64,000 bases of DNA from Hyphomicrobiales bacterium (GTDB lineage Bacteria; Pseudomonadota; Alphaproteobacteria; Rhizobiales; Rhizobiaceae), in contig UCMS01000003.1 in assembly GCA_900473805.1 (NCBI GenBank), positions 124,001 to 188,000 of the forward strand, read 5' to 3'. The translations under genes and the position numbers were made by a program. Under the pieces are notes generated by a model. The model saw only the letters and a program-made list of their open reading frames with translations. It did no database searches and was not told the DNA's origin. Positions 45,476 through 54,399 of this stretch are shown here, piece after piece. The number at the start of each line of letters is the position of its first letter. Positions within the stretch are counted from its first letter, which is position 1.

Positions 45476-46480
45476 ATGACGAACAGGAAAAGACCCTCGG
45501 TCTATATCACCCGGAAACTGCCTGACGCCGTGGAAACGCGCATGCGCGAGCTCTTCGAGGCCGAGCTCAACATCGACGACAAGCCGCGTACGCGCGAAGA
45601 GTTGATTGCCGCGGTGCAGTCCTGCGACGTGCTCGTTCCGACGGTGACAGACCGAATCGACGCCGCCTTGATCGATGCGGCCGGGCCACAGCTCAAGCTG
45701 ATCGCCAGCTTCTCCAACGGCACCGACCACATCGATATCGATGCGGCAGCGAAGAAGGGCATCACTGTCACCAACACGCCGAATGTGCTGACCGAAGACA
45801 CCGCCGACATGACCATGGCGCTGATCCTCGCCGTACCTCGCCGCCTCGTTCAGGGTGCCCGCGTCCTGATGGACCGCCCCGGCGAATGGGAGGGCTGGTC
45901 GCCCACCTGGATGCTCGGACGCCGCATCTGGGGCAAACGCATCGGCATCATCGGCATGGGCCGCATCGGCACGGCCGTTGCCCGGCGCGCCAAGGCTTTC
46001 GGTCTGTCGATCCATTATCACAACCGGAAGAGGGTCAACCCGGCGACCGAAAACGAGCTGGAAGCGACCTATTGGGACAGCCTGGACCAGATGCTGGCAA
46101 GGGTCGACATCGTCTCGGTCAATTGTCCCTCGACGCCCGCCACCTTCCATCTTCTGTCCGCCCGCCGGCTCGCCCTGCTGCAGCCGACCAGCTACATCGT
46201 CAACACCGCCCGCGGCGATATCATTGACGAGGACGCCCTGATCCAGTGCCTGCGCAACGGCCGGATCGCCGGCGCCGGCCTCGACGTTTTCGAAAAGGAA
46301 CCGGCGGTCAACCCGAAGCTCGTCAAGCTCGCCAACGAGGGTAAGGTCGTGCTCCTGCCGCACACCGGATCGGCCACCATCGAAGGCCGCATCGACATGG
46401 GCGACAAGGTGATCATCAACATCCGCACCTATTTCGACGGCCATCGTCCGCCGAACCGGGTCCTGCCCAGCCGGACTTGA
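45476..46480 (+). CDS. D-2-hydroxyacid dehydrogenase (glyoxylate/hydroxypyruvate reductase type)
   Basis: 334 residues. NAD(P)-binding motif IGIIGMGRIGTAVARRAKAFG near 157-177. The catalytic trio is Arg in NTARGDIIDEDAL, Glu in DVFEKEP and His in LLPHTGSAT. This matches the GyaR-like D-glycerate dehydrogenase group that reduces glyoxylate and hydroxypyruvate. Confidence 0.9.
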   Translation: MTNRKRPSVYITRKLPDAVETRMRELFEAELNIDDKPRTREELIAAVQSCDVLVPTVTDRIDAALIDAAGPQLKLIASFSNGTDHIDIDAAAKKGITVTNTPNVLTEDTADMTMALILAVPRRLVQGARVLMDRPGEWEGWSPTWMLGRRIWGKRIGIIGMGRIGTAVARRAKAFGLSIHYHNRKRVNPATENELEATYWDSLDQMLARVDIVSVNCPSTPATFHLLSARRLALLQPTSYIVNTARGDIIDEDALIQCLRNGRIAGAGLDVFEKEPAVNPKLVKLANEGKVVLLPHTGSATIEGRIDMGDKVIINIRTYFDGHRPPNRVLPSRT

Positions 46481-46499
46481 GAGCCTGATCCGAGCGACC

Positions 46500-46976
46500 T
46501 TATCCCAAAGGCTTCTTCATCTCGATAAAGGTGACGCGGTCATAACCCGGATGGGCTTTTTCCGCCGTTTTGCCGAAACCCCAGGCGCCAAAGCGGCTGT
46601 GGTTGCCGGTAAGCTCGATCCGCGTTTCCAGCCTGAGTGCCGGCAGCGATAGCTCGTCGGCCAGCGCCTCCGCCACGTCCATCAGCCGCCGCCCGATGCC
46701 GCGCCCCTGTGCGGAAGGCTCGACCGCGAGCTTGCCCACATAAAGGCAATCCGCCTCCGGCCGCAGATAGATGCAGCCGACCGGTACACCTCCGTCGACC
46801 GCCACATGACCAATCTCGTCGCGCGCCTTTTGCTTGAGGCTCTCCACCGTCAGCCGATGCGCGGAGGAGGGCGGGTCGATCACGCCGTCCATATAGGCAA
46901 AAGACCGCAGGATAAGTCCCAGCAGGGCCTCATGATCCTCGTATCCGTCAGTGCCTATCCGCTGCAAAATCAACAT
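46500..46976 (-). CDS. GNAT family acetyltransferase
   Basis: 158 residues with acetyl-CoA motif LYVGKLAVEPSAQGRGIGRRLMDVAEALA and C-terminal RLETRIELTGNHSRFGAWGFGKTAEKAHPGYDRVTFIEMKK. ATG 46976 has GAGG upstream; a longer frame to 47036 would overlap the MoeB-like gene. It ends in a gene order moeB-GNAT on the minus strand, seven bases apart. The substrate is unknown. Confidence 0.87.
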   Translation of the reverse strand: MLILQRIGTDGYEDHEALLGLILRSFAYMDGVIDPPSSAHRLTVESLKQKARDEIGHVAVDGGVPVGCIYLRPEADCLYVGKLAVEPSAQGRGIGRRLMDVAEALADELSLPALRLETRIELTGNHSRFGAWGFGKTAEKAHPGYDRVTFIEMKKPLG

Positions 46977-46983
46977 GTCAAAC

Positions 46984-47736
46984 TCAACCTCGTCTCTTGT
47001 AACGCACCGTCTCGAACCGGGCCGAAAGCCCGTCATACATCAACAGTTTGCCGACAAGCGGCTCGCCGATCCCGGTAATCAGCTTGATCGCCTCCATCGC
47101 CATCAGCGTGCCGATCACCCCGGTCAGCGCCCCGATCACCCCCACTTCGGCGCAGGACGGGATCAAACCTTCTGGCGGAGGTTCGGGAAACAGATCTCGG
47201 TAGCGCGGATAAAGCGCGCCATCCGGCCCCGTCTCGTAGGGCTTCAGCACCGTCACCGTCCCGTCGAACCGCCCGACAGCCCCCGTCACCAGCGGCACCT
47301 TCGCCGCCTCCGCCGCGTCGGCTGCTGCATAGCGCGTATCGAAATTGTCCGAGCCGTCGATCAGAAGCGTCTGACCGACCAGATGATCCCTTGCAAAATG
47401 CGCGTCGAACCGCTCCTCGAAGCGGATCACCCGGCAATGCGGGTTGAGCCGCGCAATTGCCCGCGCCGCGCTCTCCGTCTTCTGCTCTCCCAGCGTACCG
47501 GTGTCGTGAATCACCTGCCGCTGCAGGTTCGACAGCGACACCCCGTCATCGTCGACGATCGACAGCGTGCCGACGCCGGCTGCCGCCAGATATTGCAGCA
47601 CCGGCGATCCAAGTCCGCCGGCCCCGATCACCATGACGCGCGCCGCCTTCAGCAATTGCTGCCCATGCCCGCCCACTTCGGGCAGCAGGATATGGCGGTG
47701 ATAGCGGGAGATTTCCTCGGGCAGCAGCGGGTCCAT
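46984..47736 (-). CDS. MoeB/ThiF-type adenylyltransferase
   Basis: 250 residues with the E1-like core: VMVIGAGGLGSPVLQYLAAAGVG (nucleotide binding), SNLQRQVIHDT, DGSDNFDTRY, and the PSCAEVGVIG cysteine loop. It adenylates the C-terminus of MoaD or ThiS-like sulfur carriers. The structural zinc CxxC pairs of E. coli MoeB are missing: the first position reads YRDLFPEPPP and the C-terminus ends YKRRG. ATG 47736 is chosen for AGGA 8 bases upstream. Confidence 0.87.
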   Translation of the reverse strand: MDPLLPEEISRYHRHILLPEVGGHGQQLLKAARVMVIGAGGLGSPVLQYLAAAGVGTLSIVDDDGVSLSNLQRQVIHDTGTLGEQKTESAARAIARLNPHCRVIRFEERFDAHFARDHLVGQTLLIDGSDNFDTRYAAADAAEAAKVPLVTGAVGRFDGTVTVLKPYETGPDGALYPRYRDLFPEPPPEGLIPSCAEVGVIGALTGVIGTLMAMEAIKLITGIGEPLVGKLLMYDGLSARFETVRYKRRG

Positions 47737-47778
47737 GGTCACCATCCTGCCATTGCTTCGTGGTCGTTCAAAGGGATC

Positions 47779-48906
47779 TCACACATCGAGGCTGCCATCC
47801 TCCACCGTAACGATCTGTGCCCTGTCCCCGAGCGCCGAGAACATCGCGACATCAGTCCCGGTCATGAAAGCCTGGCCCCCCAGCGCATCGATCCGGTCGA
47901 ACAGCGCCGCCCGTCGACCCTCATCGAGATGCGCCGCGATCTCGTCGAGGAGCAGGATCGGCGCAAAGCCCGTCATCGTCGCCACCAGCCGCGCATGGGC
48001 AAGGACCAGCCCGATCAACAGCGCCTTCTGCTCGCCCGTCGAGCAGCGCTCCGCATCCATGTTCTTCTCGATATGCCGCACGGTCAGATCCGCCCGGTGC
48101 GGCCCCTCCAGTGTCCGGCCCGCCGCCGCGTCCCGGTGCCGCGATTGCGCCAGCACCTCGATGTAACGTTCTTCCAGCTCGAAGGCCGGCAGGTCGCCGA
48201 GTTCATCGAGAAAGCCCGTCAGCGAAAGCTCTGCCGAAGGAAAGGGGGATGTCTGCCGATCGGCCTCGATCAGTCCGGCTAGCAGCCCCAGCATCTCGCG
48301 CCTTGCGGCCGCCATCGCAACCCCTAGCGCTGCCATCTGCTGTTCGATGCCGGACAGCCAGGACGGGTCGAACCGCCCTTCCGAGAGCAGTCGGTTGCGG
48401 CTGCGCATCGCCCGCTCGAAATCATTCGCCCGCCGTCCATGCGCCGGGTCCAGCGACAGCACCAGCCGGTCGAGAAACCGTCGCCGCTCGGCCGATGGTC
48501 CGGTGAACAGCCCGTCCATCGCCGGCGTCAGCCAGAGGATACGCAGATGGTCGGTGAGATCGTCGACGGATTTTGCCGGTGAGCCGTTGATCCTGAGCCG
48601 CCGAACCAGATTGTCCTCTTCCGTGGTCTCCGTGCCGGTGCCGATATCCGCCTCGCCGTTCATGCCGTCGATCGAGGCAAAGATGGTGAAGGAGGCTTCC
48701 GCACCGATCCGCGGCATGTCCGACAGAACCGCCCGCCGCAGGCCTCGACCGGGCGAGAGAAGCGAAATCGCCTCCATGAAATTCGTCTTGCCGGCGCCGT
48801 TCTTGCCCACGAGCACAACATGCCGGCCATCGAGGACGAGCCCGGCCTGGGTGTAGTTGCGGAAATCGGTGAGCTTCAGCCGCTGGATAAAGGTTTTCTG
48901 TGTCAT
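47779..48906 (-). CDS. recF: DNA replication/repair protein RecF
   Basis: 375 residues. Walker A VGKNGAGKT at 33-41, the RecF/SMC-like KLTDFRNY start, signature CSTGEQKALLIGLVLAHA and Walker B ILLLDEIAAHLD near the C-terminus. It loads RecA at gaps with RecO and RecR. It is not next to dnaA-dnaN as in many bacteria but beside moeB, as I recall for other Rhizobiaceae. Confidence 0.95.
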   Translation of the reverse strand: MTQKTFIQRLKLTDFRNYTQAGLVLDGRHVVLVGKNGAGKTNFMEAISLLSPGRGLRRAVLSDMPRIGAEASFTIFASIDGMNGEADIGTGTETTEEDNLVRRLRINGSPAKSVDDLTDHLRILWLTPAMDGLFTGPSAERRRFLDRLVLSLDPAHGRRANDFERAMRSRNRLLSEGRFDPSWLSGIEQQMAALGVAMAAARREMLGLLAGLIEADRQTSPFPSAELSLTGFLDELGDLPAFELEERYIEVLAQSRHRDAAAGRTLEGPHRADLTVRHIEKNMDAERCSTGEQKALLIGLVLAHARLVATMTGFAPILLLDEIAAHLDEGRRAALFDRIDALGGQAFMTGTDVAMFSALGDRAQIVTVEDGSLDV

Positions 48907-49064
48907 CGGTCGCATCAGTTGCAGCACTCTGAGCTAGGCCGATTGCGCGCCCAAGGCAAGGTGCAGCATGTTTTTCCGAGCACGTGACGGCTGCGACCCT
49001 TGGCGCCCTGAAGGCACTTCCTTTTTCTGCTATGGTCGTCGCCTGAGGACCGTGGGAGACGACC

Positions 49065-49352
49065 ATGCAAAGACAATCCGACGAACTGACGCCGGAAGAG
49101 GCACGGCGCGATCATTGGGAAATGCTGCGCTTTCTCGCCGTCAACGCGCTGGTTGGCGCAGGCCTCGGCCTGATCGTCGGCCTGGCCATCCTCTGGCTCG
49201 ATATCGGCGGTGTCGGCACCGCGCTGTCGCGCTCGCTTCATCCGGTTCTCCCGGCCTTGATGATGGTCGTGCCCCTGGCGCTCACCTTCGCCGCTGCCGT
49301 CACCGCCTCGGCGGTCATGCTCATGCCCTACCGCAAGAAGAAGCAGCGCTGA
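49065..49352 (+). CDS. Small two-helix membrane protein
   Basis: 95 residues: a charged N-terminus (EEARRDHWEMLRFLAVN), two membrane segments (about 27-46 and 64-85) and a basic end YRKKKQR. It looks like a conserved rhizobial hypothetical. GGGAGACG lies upstream of the ATG. Confidence 0.8.
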   Translation: MQRQSDELTPEEARRDHWEMLRFLAVNALVGAGLGLIVGLAILWLDIGGVGTALSRSLHPVLPALMMVVPLALTFAAAVTASAVMLMPYRKKKQR

Positions 49353-49438
49353 CGGGAACCGCGTAGGCAACCCCATTTGACGCCCGGCCAGTCTTCCGGC
49401 ATGGAGGGCGCGCAACCGAACCCGACGGAGAGACGACG

Positions 49439-49651
49439 ATGGCAGACGCTGAGAACGACCGCATCATGCGCCTCGAAGAAACGGTTGCCCACCAGACGCG
49501 CGTGATCGAGGAACTGTCGGACCAGCTGGCCGAGCAGTGGAAGGTCGTCGAGCAAACCCGCGCCAAGCTTGATCGCCTGACGGAACGCTTCCTGACCCTT
49601 GAGGAGCAATCCCTCGACGCTCCCGCCATCACCCGCCCGCCGCATTATTGA
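49439..49651 (+). CDS. SlyX family protein
   Basis: 70 residues, a single coiled coil (RIMRLEETVAHQTRVIEELSDQLAEQWKVVEQTRAKLDRLTERFLTLEE) ending in the SlyX-characteristic PPHY. Function unknown. GGAGAGACGACG precedes the ATG. Confidence 0.88.
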   Translation: MADAENDRIMRLEETVAHQTRVIEELSDQLAEQWKVVEQTRAKLDRLTERFLTLEEQSLDAPAITRPPHY

Positions 49652-49764
49652 CATTCGTCAGCCGCTCCCACGGCCCGAGACACGCCGCCCCGCATGCGAC
49701 AGTTTCGCCCGCTTGCGGAGCGAAAATCCCGGTGCTATCCACGAAACACCTATCGGGGGATAGA

Positions 49765-50163
49765 ATGGCATCAAGGGACGTCAAGACGGGGTTTGATCGA
49801 GCGATACGCATCATCTGCGTCGTCGCGCTCGTTCTGCTTGGCCTCGCGCACCGTCCGCCCGTGCCGGCCGTCCCCACGCTGAGCCCCGCTGAAGTCGCGC
49901 GTCTCACTTTGCCGGATGGCACACTTCCGGAACTCTGCCTGCCCGGCACGGATCAGGACGGCAAGTCCAAATCCCACACGATGGCCTCAGATTGCGAAGC
50001 CTGCCGAATTTCCGCAGCCTTTGCATTGCCGGCTCCGGCTGACCTCGTCGGCATCCGTTTGCCGGTCGTCATCGCAGCCGTTCTGCCGCAGCCGGCAGAA
50101 GCGCATTATCGCCAGCTCTTCCCGCCCAACAGCGCCCCCCGCGCGCCGCCAGTCCTGACCTGA
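49765..50163 (+). CDS. Small secreted or anchored protein with CxxC motif (DUF2946-like)
   Basis: 132 residues. One N-terminal hydrophobic segment (about 13-27) serves as signal or anchor; later DCEACRISAAFALPAP carries a CxxC, and the C-terminus is Pro/Ala-rich. It resembles DUF2946-type proteins found beside metal-uptake genes, but I hold that loosely. ATG 49765 follows GGGGGAT. It is upstream of the Crp/Fnr and PepSY genes in the same direction. Confidence 0.65.
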   Translation: MASRDVKTGFDRAIRIICVVALVLLGLAHRPPVPAVPTLSPAEVARLTLPDGTLPELCLPGTDQDGKSKSHTMASDCEACRISAAFALPAPADLVGIRLPVVIAAVLPQPAEAHYRQLFPPNSAPRAPPVLT

Positions 50164-50220
50164 TCGATCAACGGCCTCGCGCTCCTGCGCAAGGCTTATC
50201 GTATCATCAGGCCGGGGATC

Positions 50221-50235
50221 ATGCGTTTGACGCAT
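50221..50235. promoter_or_regulatory. Palindrome ATGCGT-TTG-ACGCAT upstream of the Crp/Fnr gene
   Basis: Inverted repeat with 6-base arms ending 26 bases before the regulator's ATG, in the right place for autoregulation. It differs by one base from the site at 1904-1918. Confidence 0.45.
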
Positions 50236-50261
50236 GTCCGGTCGCAATCCGGATATCCGTC

Positions 50262-50939
50262 ATGTTGTCAATGCTTGCCGATGGTGAGGCGCAGAAGGCG
50301 CCGTCCCCTGCTGTGGTGAGGACTGCGCTGCAAAGGGTGAGATCTGAGGACCAGACCCTCCTGCCGCCCCGCACCACGGTTTTCCTCGAAGGCTTCTCCC
50401 GCTCCCCGCAATACCGCGTAGTGGATGGCTGTGTTGCCACCTCGCAGACCCTGTCGGATGGCCGGCGCCAGATCATCGATCTGGTCGGTCCCGGCCGCCT
50501 CGTCGGCTTGGGGCTGGGTGACCGGAACCGCTATTCTGCGGAAACCCTGGGTCTCACACGCCTCGAACCGATCGCCGAACCCCTGTCCCATGGCGATCTC
50601 GAAACCGCGCTGAACGAAATGCTGGCGCGCTCGCAGGCGCTCACCATGCTGCTCGGCCGCAAGACGGCCCCGGAACGGGTCGCCTCGGCCCTGCTTGACC
50701 TTGCCGGCCAGTTCGGCCGTCCGGCCCGCCAGCAGAAGCGCGGCGCCGTCACCTTTCATCTCTTCCCCACCCGCACGGATCTCGCCGATTGGCTCGGGCT
50801 GACGGTCGAGACGGTTAGCCGGTGTTTCACCCGGCTCAAGAAGGCCGGCCTCATCGATTTCCAGCACAGCGACCGCGTGACCCTGCTTGAGCCGCTGCAT
50901 CTCGCCCGCATTGCCTCGGGCGATCGACCCTTGTCCTGA
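50262..50939 (+). CDS. Crp/Fnr-family transcriptional regulator
   Basis: 225 residues. The cupin-like sensor domain lies at about 30-140 without the Fnr iron-sulfur cysteines, and a Crp-type winged helix has recognition helix TVETVSRCFTRLKKAGLI near 180-197, with the E-SR pattern of Fnr/FixK proteins. The N-terminal domain lacks obvious cyclic-nucleotide residues, so the signal is unclear. It precedes the PepSY gene by 33 bases and may control it. Confidence 0.88.
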   Translation: MLSMLADGEAQKAPSPAVVRTALQRVRSEDQTLLPPRTTVFLEGFSRSPQYRVVDGCVATSQTLSDGRRQIIDLVGPGRLVGLGLGDRNRYSAETLGLTRLEPIAEPLSHGDLETALNEMLARSQALTMLLGRKTAPERVASALLDLAGQFGRPARQQKRGAVTFHLFPTRTDLADWLGLTVETVSRCFTRLKKAGLIDFQHSDRVTLLEPLHLARIASGDRPLS

Positions 50940-50972
50940 AACACCGAACCCATTCTTCGAGGACTTTCCACA

Positions 50973-52385
50973 ATGACCATACTTTCAGACGTCTCCGTGC
51001 CTCCGGCACAATCTGCGGGCCTCGCGCGCCGTTTCTATATCACCGCCTGGCGCTGGCATTTCTATGCCGGCCTCTATGTCGCGCCATTCCTGATCATGCT
51101 CGCAGTCACCGGCCTCATCATGCTCTGGACGGCCACGCTCTATGGCCGCGACGGTGAGAAGACCTATGTGGTCGCTCCTCAGGCCACGACCGCCCCTGTT
51201 TCGGCCCAGGCCGAAGCCGCCTATGGCGAGGTCGCCGGCCAGATCGTTCAATACATCGCCCCGCGCACGCCCGAACAGGCCTCGCTCTTCCGGGTGAACC
51301 AGGGCGAATCCTCCTTCATGGTCGCCGTCGATCCCTACACGGCCAAGGCCCTCGGTCACTGGGACCGCCGCAACGGTCTCTACGATCTCGCGGACACGAT
51401 CCACGGCACGCTTCTGATCGGGGACCTCGGCGACCGTCTGATCGAAATCGCCGCCGGCTTCGGCATCGTGCTGGTCATCACGGGCCTTTATCTCTGGTGG
51501 CCGCGCGATGGCAGAGGCTTCGGCTCCGTGCTCGTCCCCCAGCTGTCCGCCAAGGGCCGCCAGCTGTGGAAGTCGCTGCATCTGTCGGTCGGCTTCTATG
51601 CCGCGCTCTTCCTTGTCGTCTTCCTGCTGTCTGGCCTCACCTGGGCCGGGATCTGGGGCGAGAAATACACCCAGGCCTGGAGCACCTTCCCGGCCGAGAA
51701 ATGGGACAACGTCCCCCTGTCGGATGTCACCCATGCCAGCATGAACCACAACGGCGTCAAGGAAGTGCCCTGGGCGCTCGAGCAGACCCCGATGCCGGCC
51801 TCCGGCTCTGAAGCGGGCATTGTAGGCACGCCCGAAGGCCAGCCCGTCACCCTCGATGCCATCGTCACGCTCGCCCGTGCACTCGGCTTCGATCAACGCT
51901 TCCAGCTCGCTTTCCCCGGCGATGAAACCGGCGTCTGGAGCATCTCGCGCGACACCATGAGCAATGACAGCGCCAATCCGCTCGACGACCGCATCGTCCA
52001 CATCGACCAGTATACCGGCCGCATTCTCGCCGATGTCGGCTTTGCCGATTACGGCGTGGCCGGAAAGGCCATGGCAGCCGGCATCGCCTTCCACGAGGGT
52101 GACATGGGCCTGTGGAATCTCGTTCTGGTCACGGTTTTCTGTCTGTCGATCATCTTCCTGTCGGTCAGCGGCTTCGTGATGTGGTTCAAGCGTCGCCCCC
52201 GGGGTGCCGCCCGCCTCGTCGCCCCGACGCTCAGCGAACCTGGCCCCCTCTGGAAAACCGGCGCGATCGTCATGGTCGCAGTCTCGCTGCTCTTCCCGCT
52301 GAGCGGAGCGGTCCTTGTGGCCGTTCTCCTGCTCGACCTCCTGGTCTTCCGCCACATTGCGCCGCTGAAAAAGGCGCTCAGCTGA
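50973..52385 (+). CDS. PepSY-associated membrane protein (putative metal reductase)
   Basis: 470 residues with four main membrane helices (about 27-48, 155-172, 205-226 and 375-395, plus a C-terminal pair) and PepSY-type periplasmic segments. Membrane histidines (WRWHFYAGLYV, DTIHGTLLIGD, KSLHLSVGFYA, IAFHEGDMG) could bind haem as in FsrB/PiuB-like iron or copper reductases of this family. ATG follows GAGGA. The context with a CxxC protein and a Crp/Fnr regulator suggests metal acquisition; this is inference. Confidence 0.85.
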   Translation: MTILSDVSVPPAQSAGLARRFYITAWRWHFYAGLYVAPFLIMLAVTGLIMLWTATLYGRDGEKTYVVAPQATTAPVSAQAEAAYGEVAGQIVQYIAPRTPEQASLFRVNQGESSFMVAVDPYTAKALGHWDRRNGLYDLADTIHGTLLIGDLGDRLIEIAAGFGIVLVITGLYLWWPRDGRGFGSVLVPQLSAKGRQLWKSLHLSVGFYAALFLVVFLLSGLTWAGIWGEKYTQAWSTFPAEKWDNVPLSDVTHASMNHNGVKEVPWALEQTPMPASGSEAGIVGTPEGQPVTLDAIVTLARALGFDQRFQLAFPGDETGVWSISRDTMSNDSANPLDDRIVHIDQYTGRILADVGFADYGVAGKAMAAGIAFHEGDMGLWNLVLVTVFCLSIIFLSVSGFVMWFKRRPRGAARLVAPTLSEPGPLWKTGAIVMVAVSLLFPLSGAVLVAVLLLDLLVFRHIAPLKKALS

Positions 52386-52399
52386 TTGCTTGCCGAAAT

Positions 52400-52426
52400 G
52401 GAACCGCCCTCCTTACGGGCGGTTCC
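52400..52426 (+). terminator. Terminator-like hairpin after the PepSY gene
   Basis: A 10 bp perfect stem GGAACCGCCC/GGGCGGTTCC (52400-52409 with 52417-52426); no T tract follows, so termination would be weak. Confidence 0.5.
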
Positions 52427-52548
52427 GATCCCGACGTTTGCCACCGAGAGGCGGCCTGCCGGCACCAACCGTCATACGAGCTGCGGCGAGATCACCGAAA
52501 AAAGCGTGGAACAATGCGCTCCTCCGGTCATTTGCAAAACATGTGCTC

Positions 52549-52596
52549 GATGGGCCGGATATGAACTCCGGCCCATCGGCACCTTTTGTTTTGTCT
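52549..52596 (+). terminator. Intrinsic terminator just upstream of asnO (possible attenuator)
   Basis: An 11 bp stem GATGGGCCGGA/TCCGGCCCATC (52549-52559 with 52567-52577) is followed by GGCACCTTTTGTTTT. It ends about 25 bases before the asnO start, so it can terminate upstream transcription or regulate the asnO leader. Confidence 0.7.
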
Positions 52597-52621
52597 TTGA
52601 ACGGAGGTTCCAGCCAGGCTC

Positions 52622-54397
52622 ATGTGCGGCATTTGTGGAGAAGTAAGGTTCGATGGCAGCGCGCCGTCGGTTCAGGCGGTTTCGATCATGGCGGATGTGC
52701 TCGCCCCTCGAGGTCCGGATTCCGCCGGGGTCGTGGTGCGTGGAAATGTCGGCCTCGGTCACCGGCGATTGCGTATCCTGGATCTCTCGGACAAATCGCA
52801 GCAGCCGATGGTCGATCCTGATCTCGGCCTCTCGCTGGTCTTCAATGGCTGCATCTACAATTTCCGCGAACTGCGCATTGAACTGGAGCGGCAGGGCTAC
52901 CGCTTCTTCTCAGGTGGCGACACGGAAGTCATCCTGAAGGCCTGGCACGCCTGGGGCGAGGCTTGCGTCTCCCGCTTCCACGGCATGTTCGCCTTCGCCA
53001 TCCACGAGCGCGACAGCGGGCGCGTCATCATGGCCCGCGACCGTTTCGGCATCAAGCCGCTTTACCTCGCCGAAGTGCCTGGCGGTCTGCGTTTCGCCTC
53101 TTCGCTACCCGCCATCGTCAAGACGGGTGGCGTCGACACCAGTCTCGATGTCGACGCGCTCCACAACTACATGACCTTTCACGCCGTGGTGCCGCCGCCG
53201 CGCACCATTCTGAAGGGCGTACGCAAGCTGCCGCCGGCCACCCTGCGCGTCTATAATCGCGACGGCACCTTCAACGATCGCCGCTACTGGAACCCACCCT
53301 ACCAGCGCCGCGCCGATGATCGGTCGGTGACGCCTCAGGAATGGCAGGAACGCCTTCTCGACGCGCTTCGCATTGCCGTCAAGCGCCGCATGATCTCGGA
53401 CGTGCCGGTCGGCGTCCTCCTCTCCGGTGGAGTCGATTCCAGCCTCATCGTCGGCCTTCTCGCCGAAGCCGGCCAGACCGGGCTGATGAGCTTCTCCGTC
53501 GGCTTCGAGGAAGCCAATGGCGAAAAGGGAGACGAGTTCGTCTATTCCGATCTCATTGCCCGCGAATTCGCAACCGACCACCATAAGATCTTCGTCCCCT
53601 CGGCCGATCTGATGGGCGCTCTCCCGGGCACCATCGCCGCCATGTCGGAACCGATGGTCTCCTACGACAATGTCGGCTTTTACCTCCTCTCCAAGGAGGT
53701 TTCGAAACATATCAAGGTTGTGCAGTCGGGCCAGGGCGCCGACGAGGTCTTCGGCGGCTATCACTGGTATCCGCCGCTGGTCGGCTCCGATGATGTGGTC
53801 CGCGACTATGGCCGCGCCTTCCGCGACCGCTCGCATGACACCCTCAAGGCACAACTCCAGGACCGCTGGATGGCCGATCGCGATGTCAGCGGCGACCTTC
53901 TCCGCGAACACCTGCTCGCCGAAGGCGCCGACACCCCTGTTGACAGGGCCTTGAGGCTGGACAGCAACGTCATGCTGGTCGACGATCCGGTCAAACGCGT
54001 CGACAACATGACCATGGCCTTCGGCCTCGAAGCCCGCGTGCCTTTCCTCGATCACGAACTCGTCGAGCTCGCCGCCCGTATCCCGCCCGAGGAGAAACTG
54101 CGCGACGGCGGCAAGGGCATCCTCAAGGACGTCGCCCGAAAGGTCATCCCGAGTGAAGTGATCGACCGAAAGAAGGGCTACTTCCCCGTACCCCAGCTCA
54201 AATATATCGCCGGCCCCTATCTCGATATGCTCCGCGACACGCTCGCCTCCCGGGCCGCCCGTGAGCGCGGCTTGTTCCGGCAAGACTATGTCGACCGTCT
54301 GCTGGCGTCCCCGTCCGAACACATCACCCCGCTGCAGGGCTCCGAACTCTGGCAGATCGGGCTCCTGGAAATGTGGCTGCAGGCACACGAGGTCTGA
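52622..54397 (+). CDS. asnO: N-acetylglutaminylglutamine amidotransferase
   Basis: 591 residues, an asparagine-synthase-like amidotransferase. N-terminal glutaminase with catalytic Cys2 (MCGICGEVRFDG, RGPDSAG, FNGCIYNF); synthetase domain with the PP-loop LLSGGVDSSLIVG near 255-268. The next gene encodes the matching ligase, which identifies the pair as NAGGN osmolyte biosynthesis (TIGR03104 type): this enzyme amidates N-acetylglutaminylglutamine. GGAGG lies 15 bases upstream. The genes are usually induced by salt in rhizobia. Confidence 0.9.
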   Translation: MCGICGEVRFDGSAPSVQAVSIMADVLAPRGPDSAGVVVRGNVGLGHRRLRILDLSDKSQQPMVDPDLGLSLVFNGCIYNFRELRIELERQGYRFFSGGDTEVILKAWHAWGEACVSRFHGMFAFAIHERDSGRVIMARDRFGIKPLYLAEVPGGLRFASSLPAIVKTGGVDTSLDVDALHNYMTFHAVVPPPRTILKGVRKLPPATLRVYNRDGTFNDRRYWNPPYQRRADDRSVTPQEWQERLLDALRIAVKRRMISDVPVGVLLSGGVDSSLIVGLLAEAGQTGLMSFSVGFEEANGEKGDEFVYSDLIAREFATDHHKIFVPSADLMGALPGTIAAMSEPMVSYDNVGFYLLSKEVSKHIKVVQSGQGADEVFGGYHWYPPLVGSDDVVRDYGRAFRDRSHDTLKAQLQDRWMADRDVSGDLLREHLLAEGADTPVDRALRLDSNVMLVDDPVKRVDNMTMAFGLEARVPFLDHELVELAARIPPEEKLRDGGKGILKDVARKVIPSEVIDRKKGYFPVPQLKYIAGPYLDMLRDTLASRAARERGLFRQDYVDRLLASPSEHITPLQGSELWQIGLLEMWLQAHEV

Positions 54398-54399
54398 CG

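Noticed and set aside
50160-50180. Fnr/FixK box TTGAT-N4-ATCAA near TGATCGATCAA
   Set aside because: The half-sites are separated by two bases instead of four.
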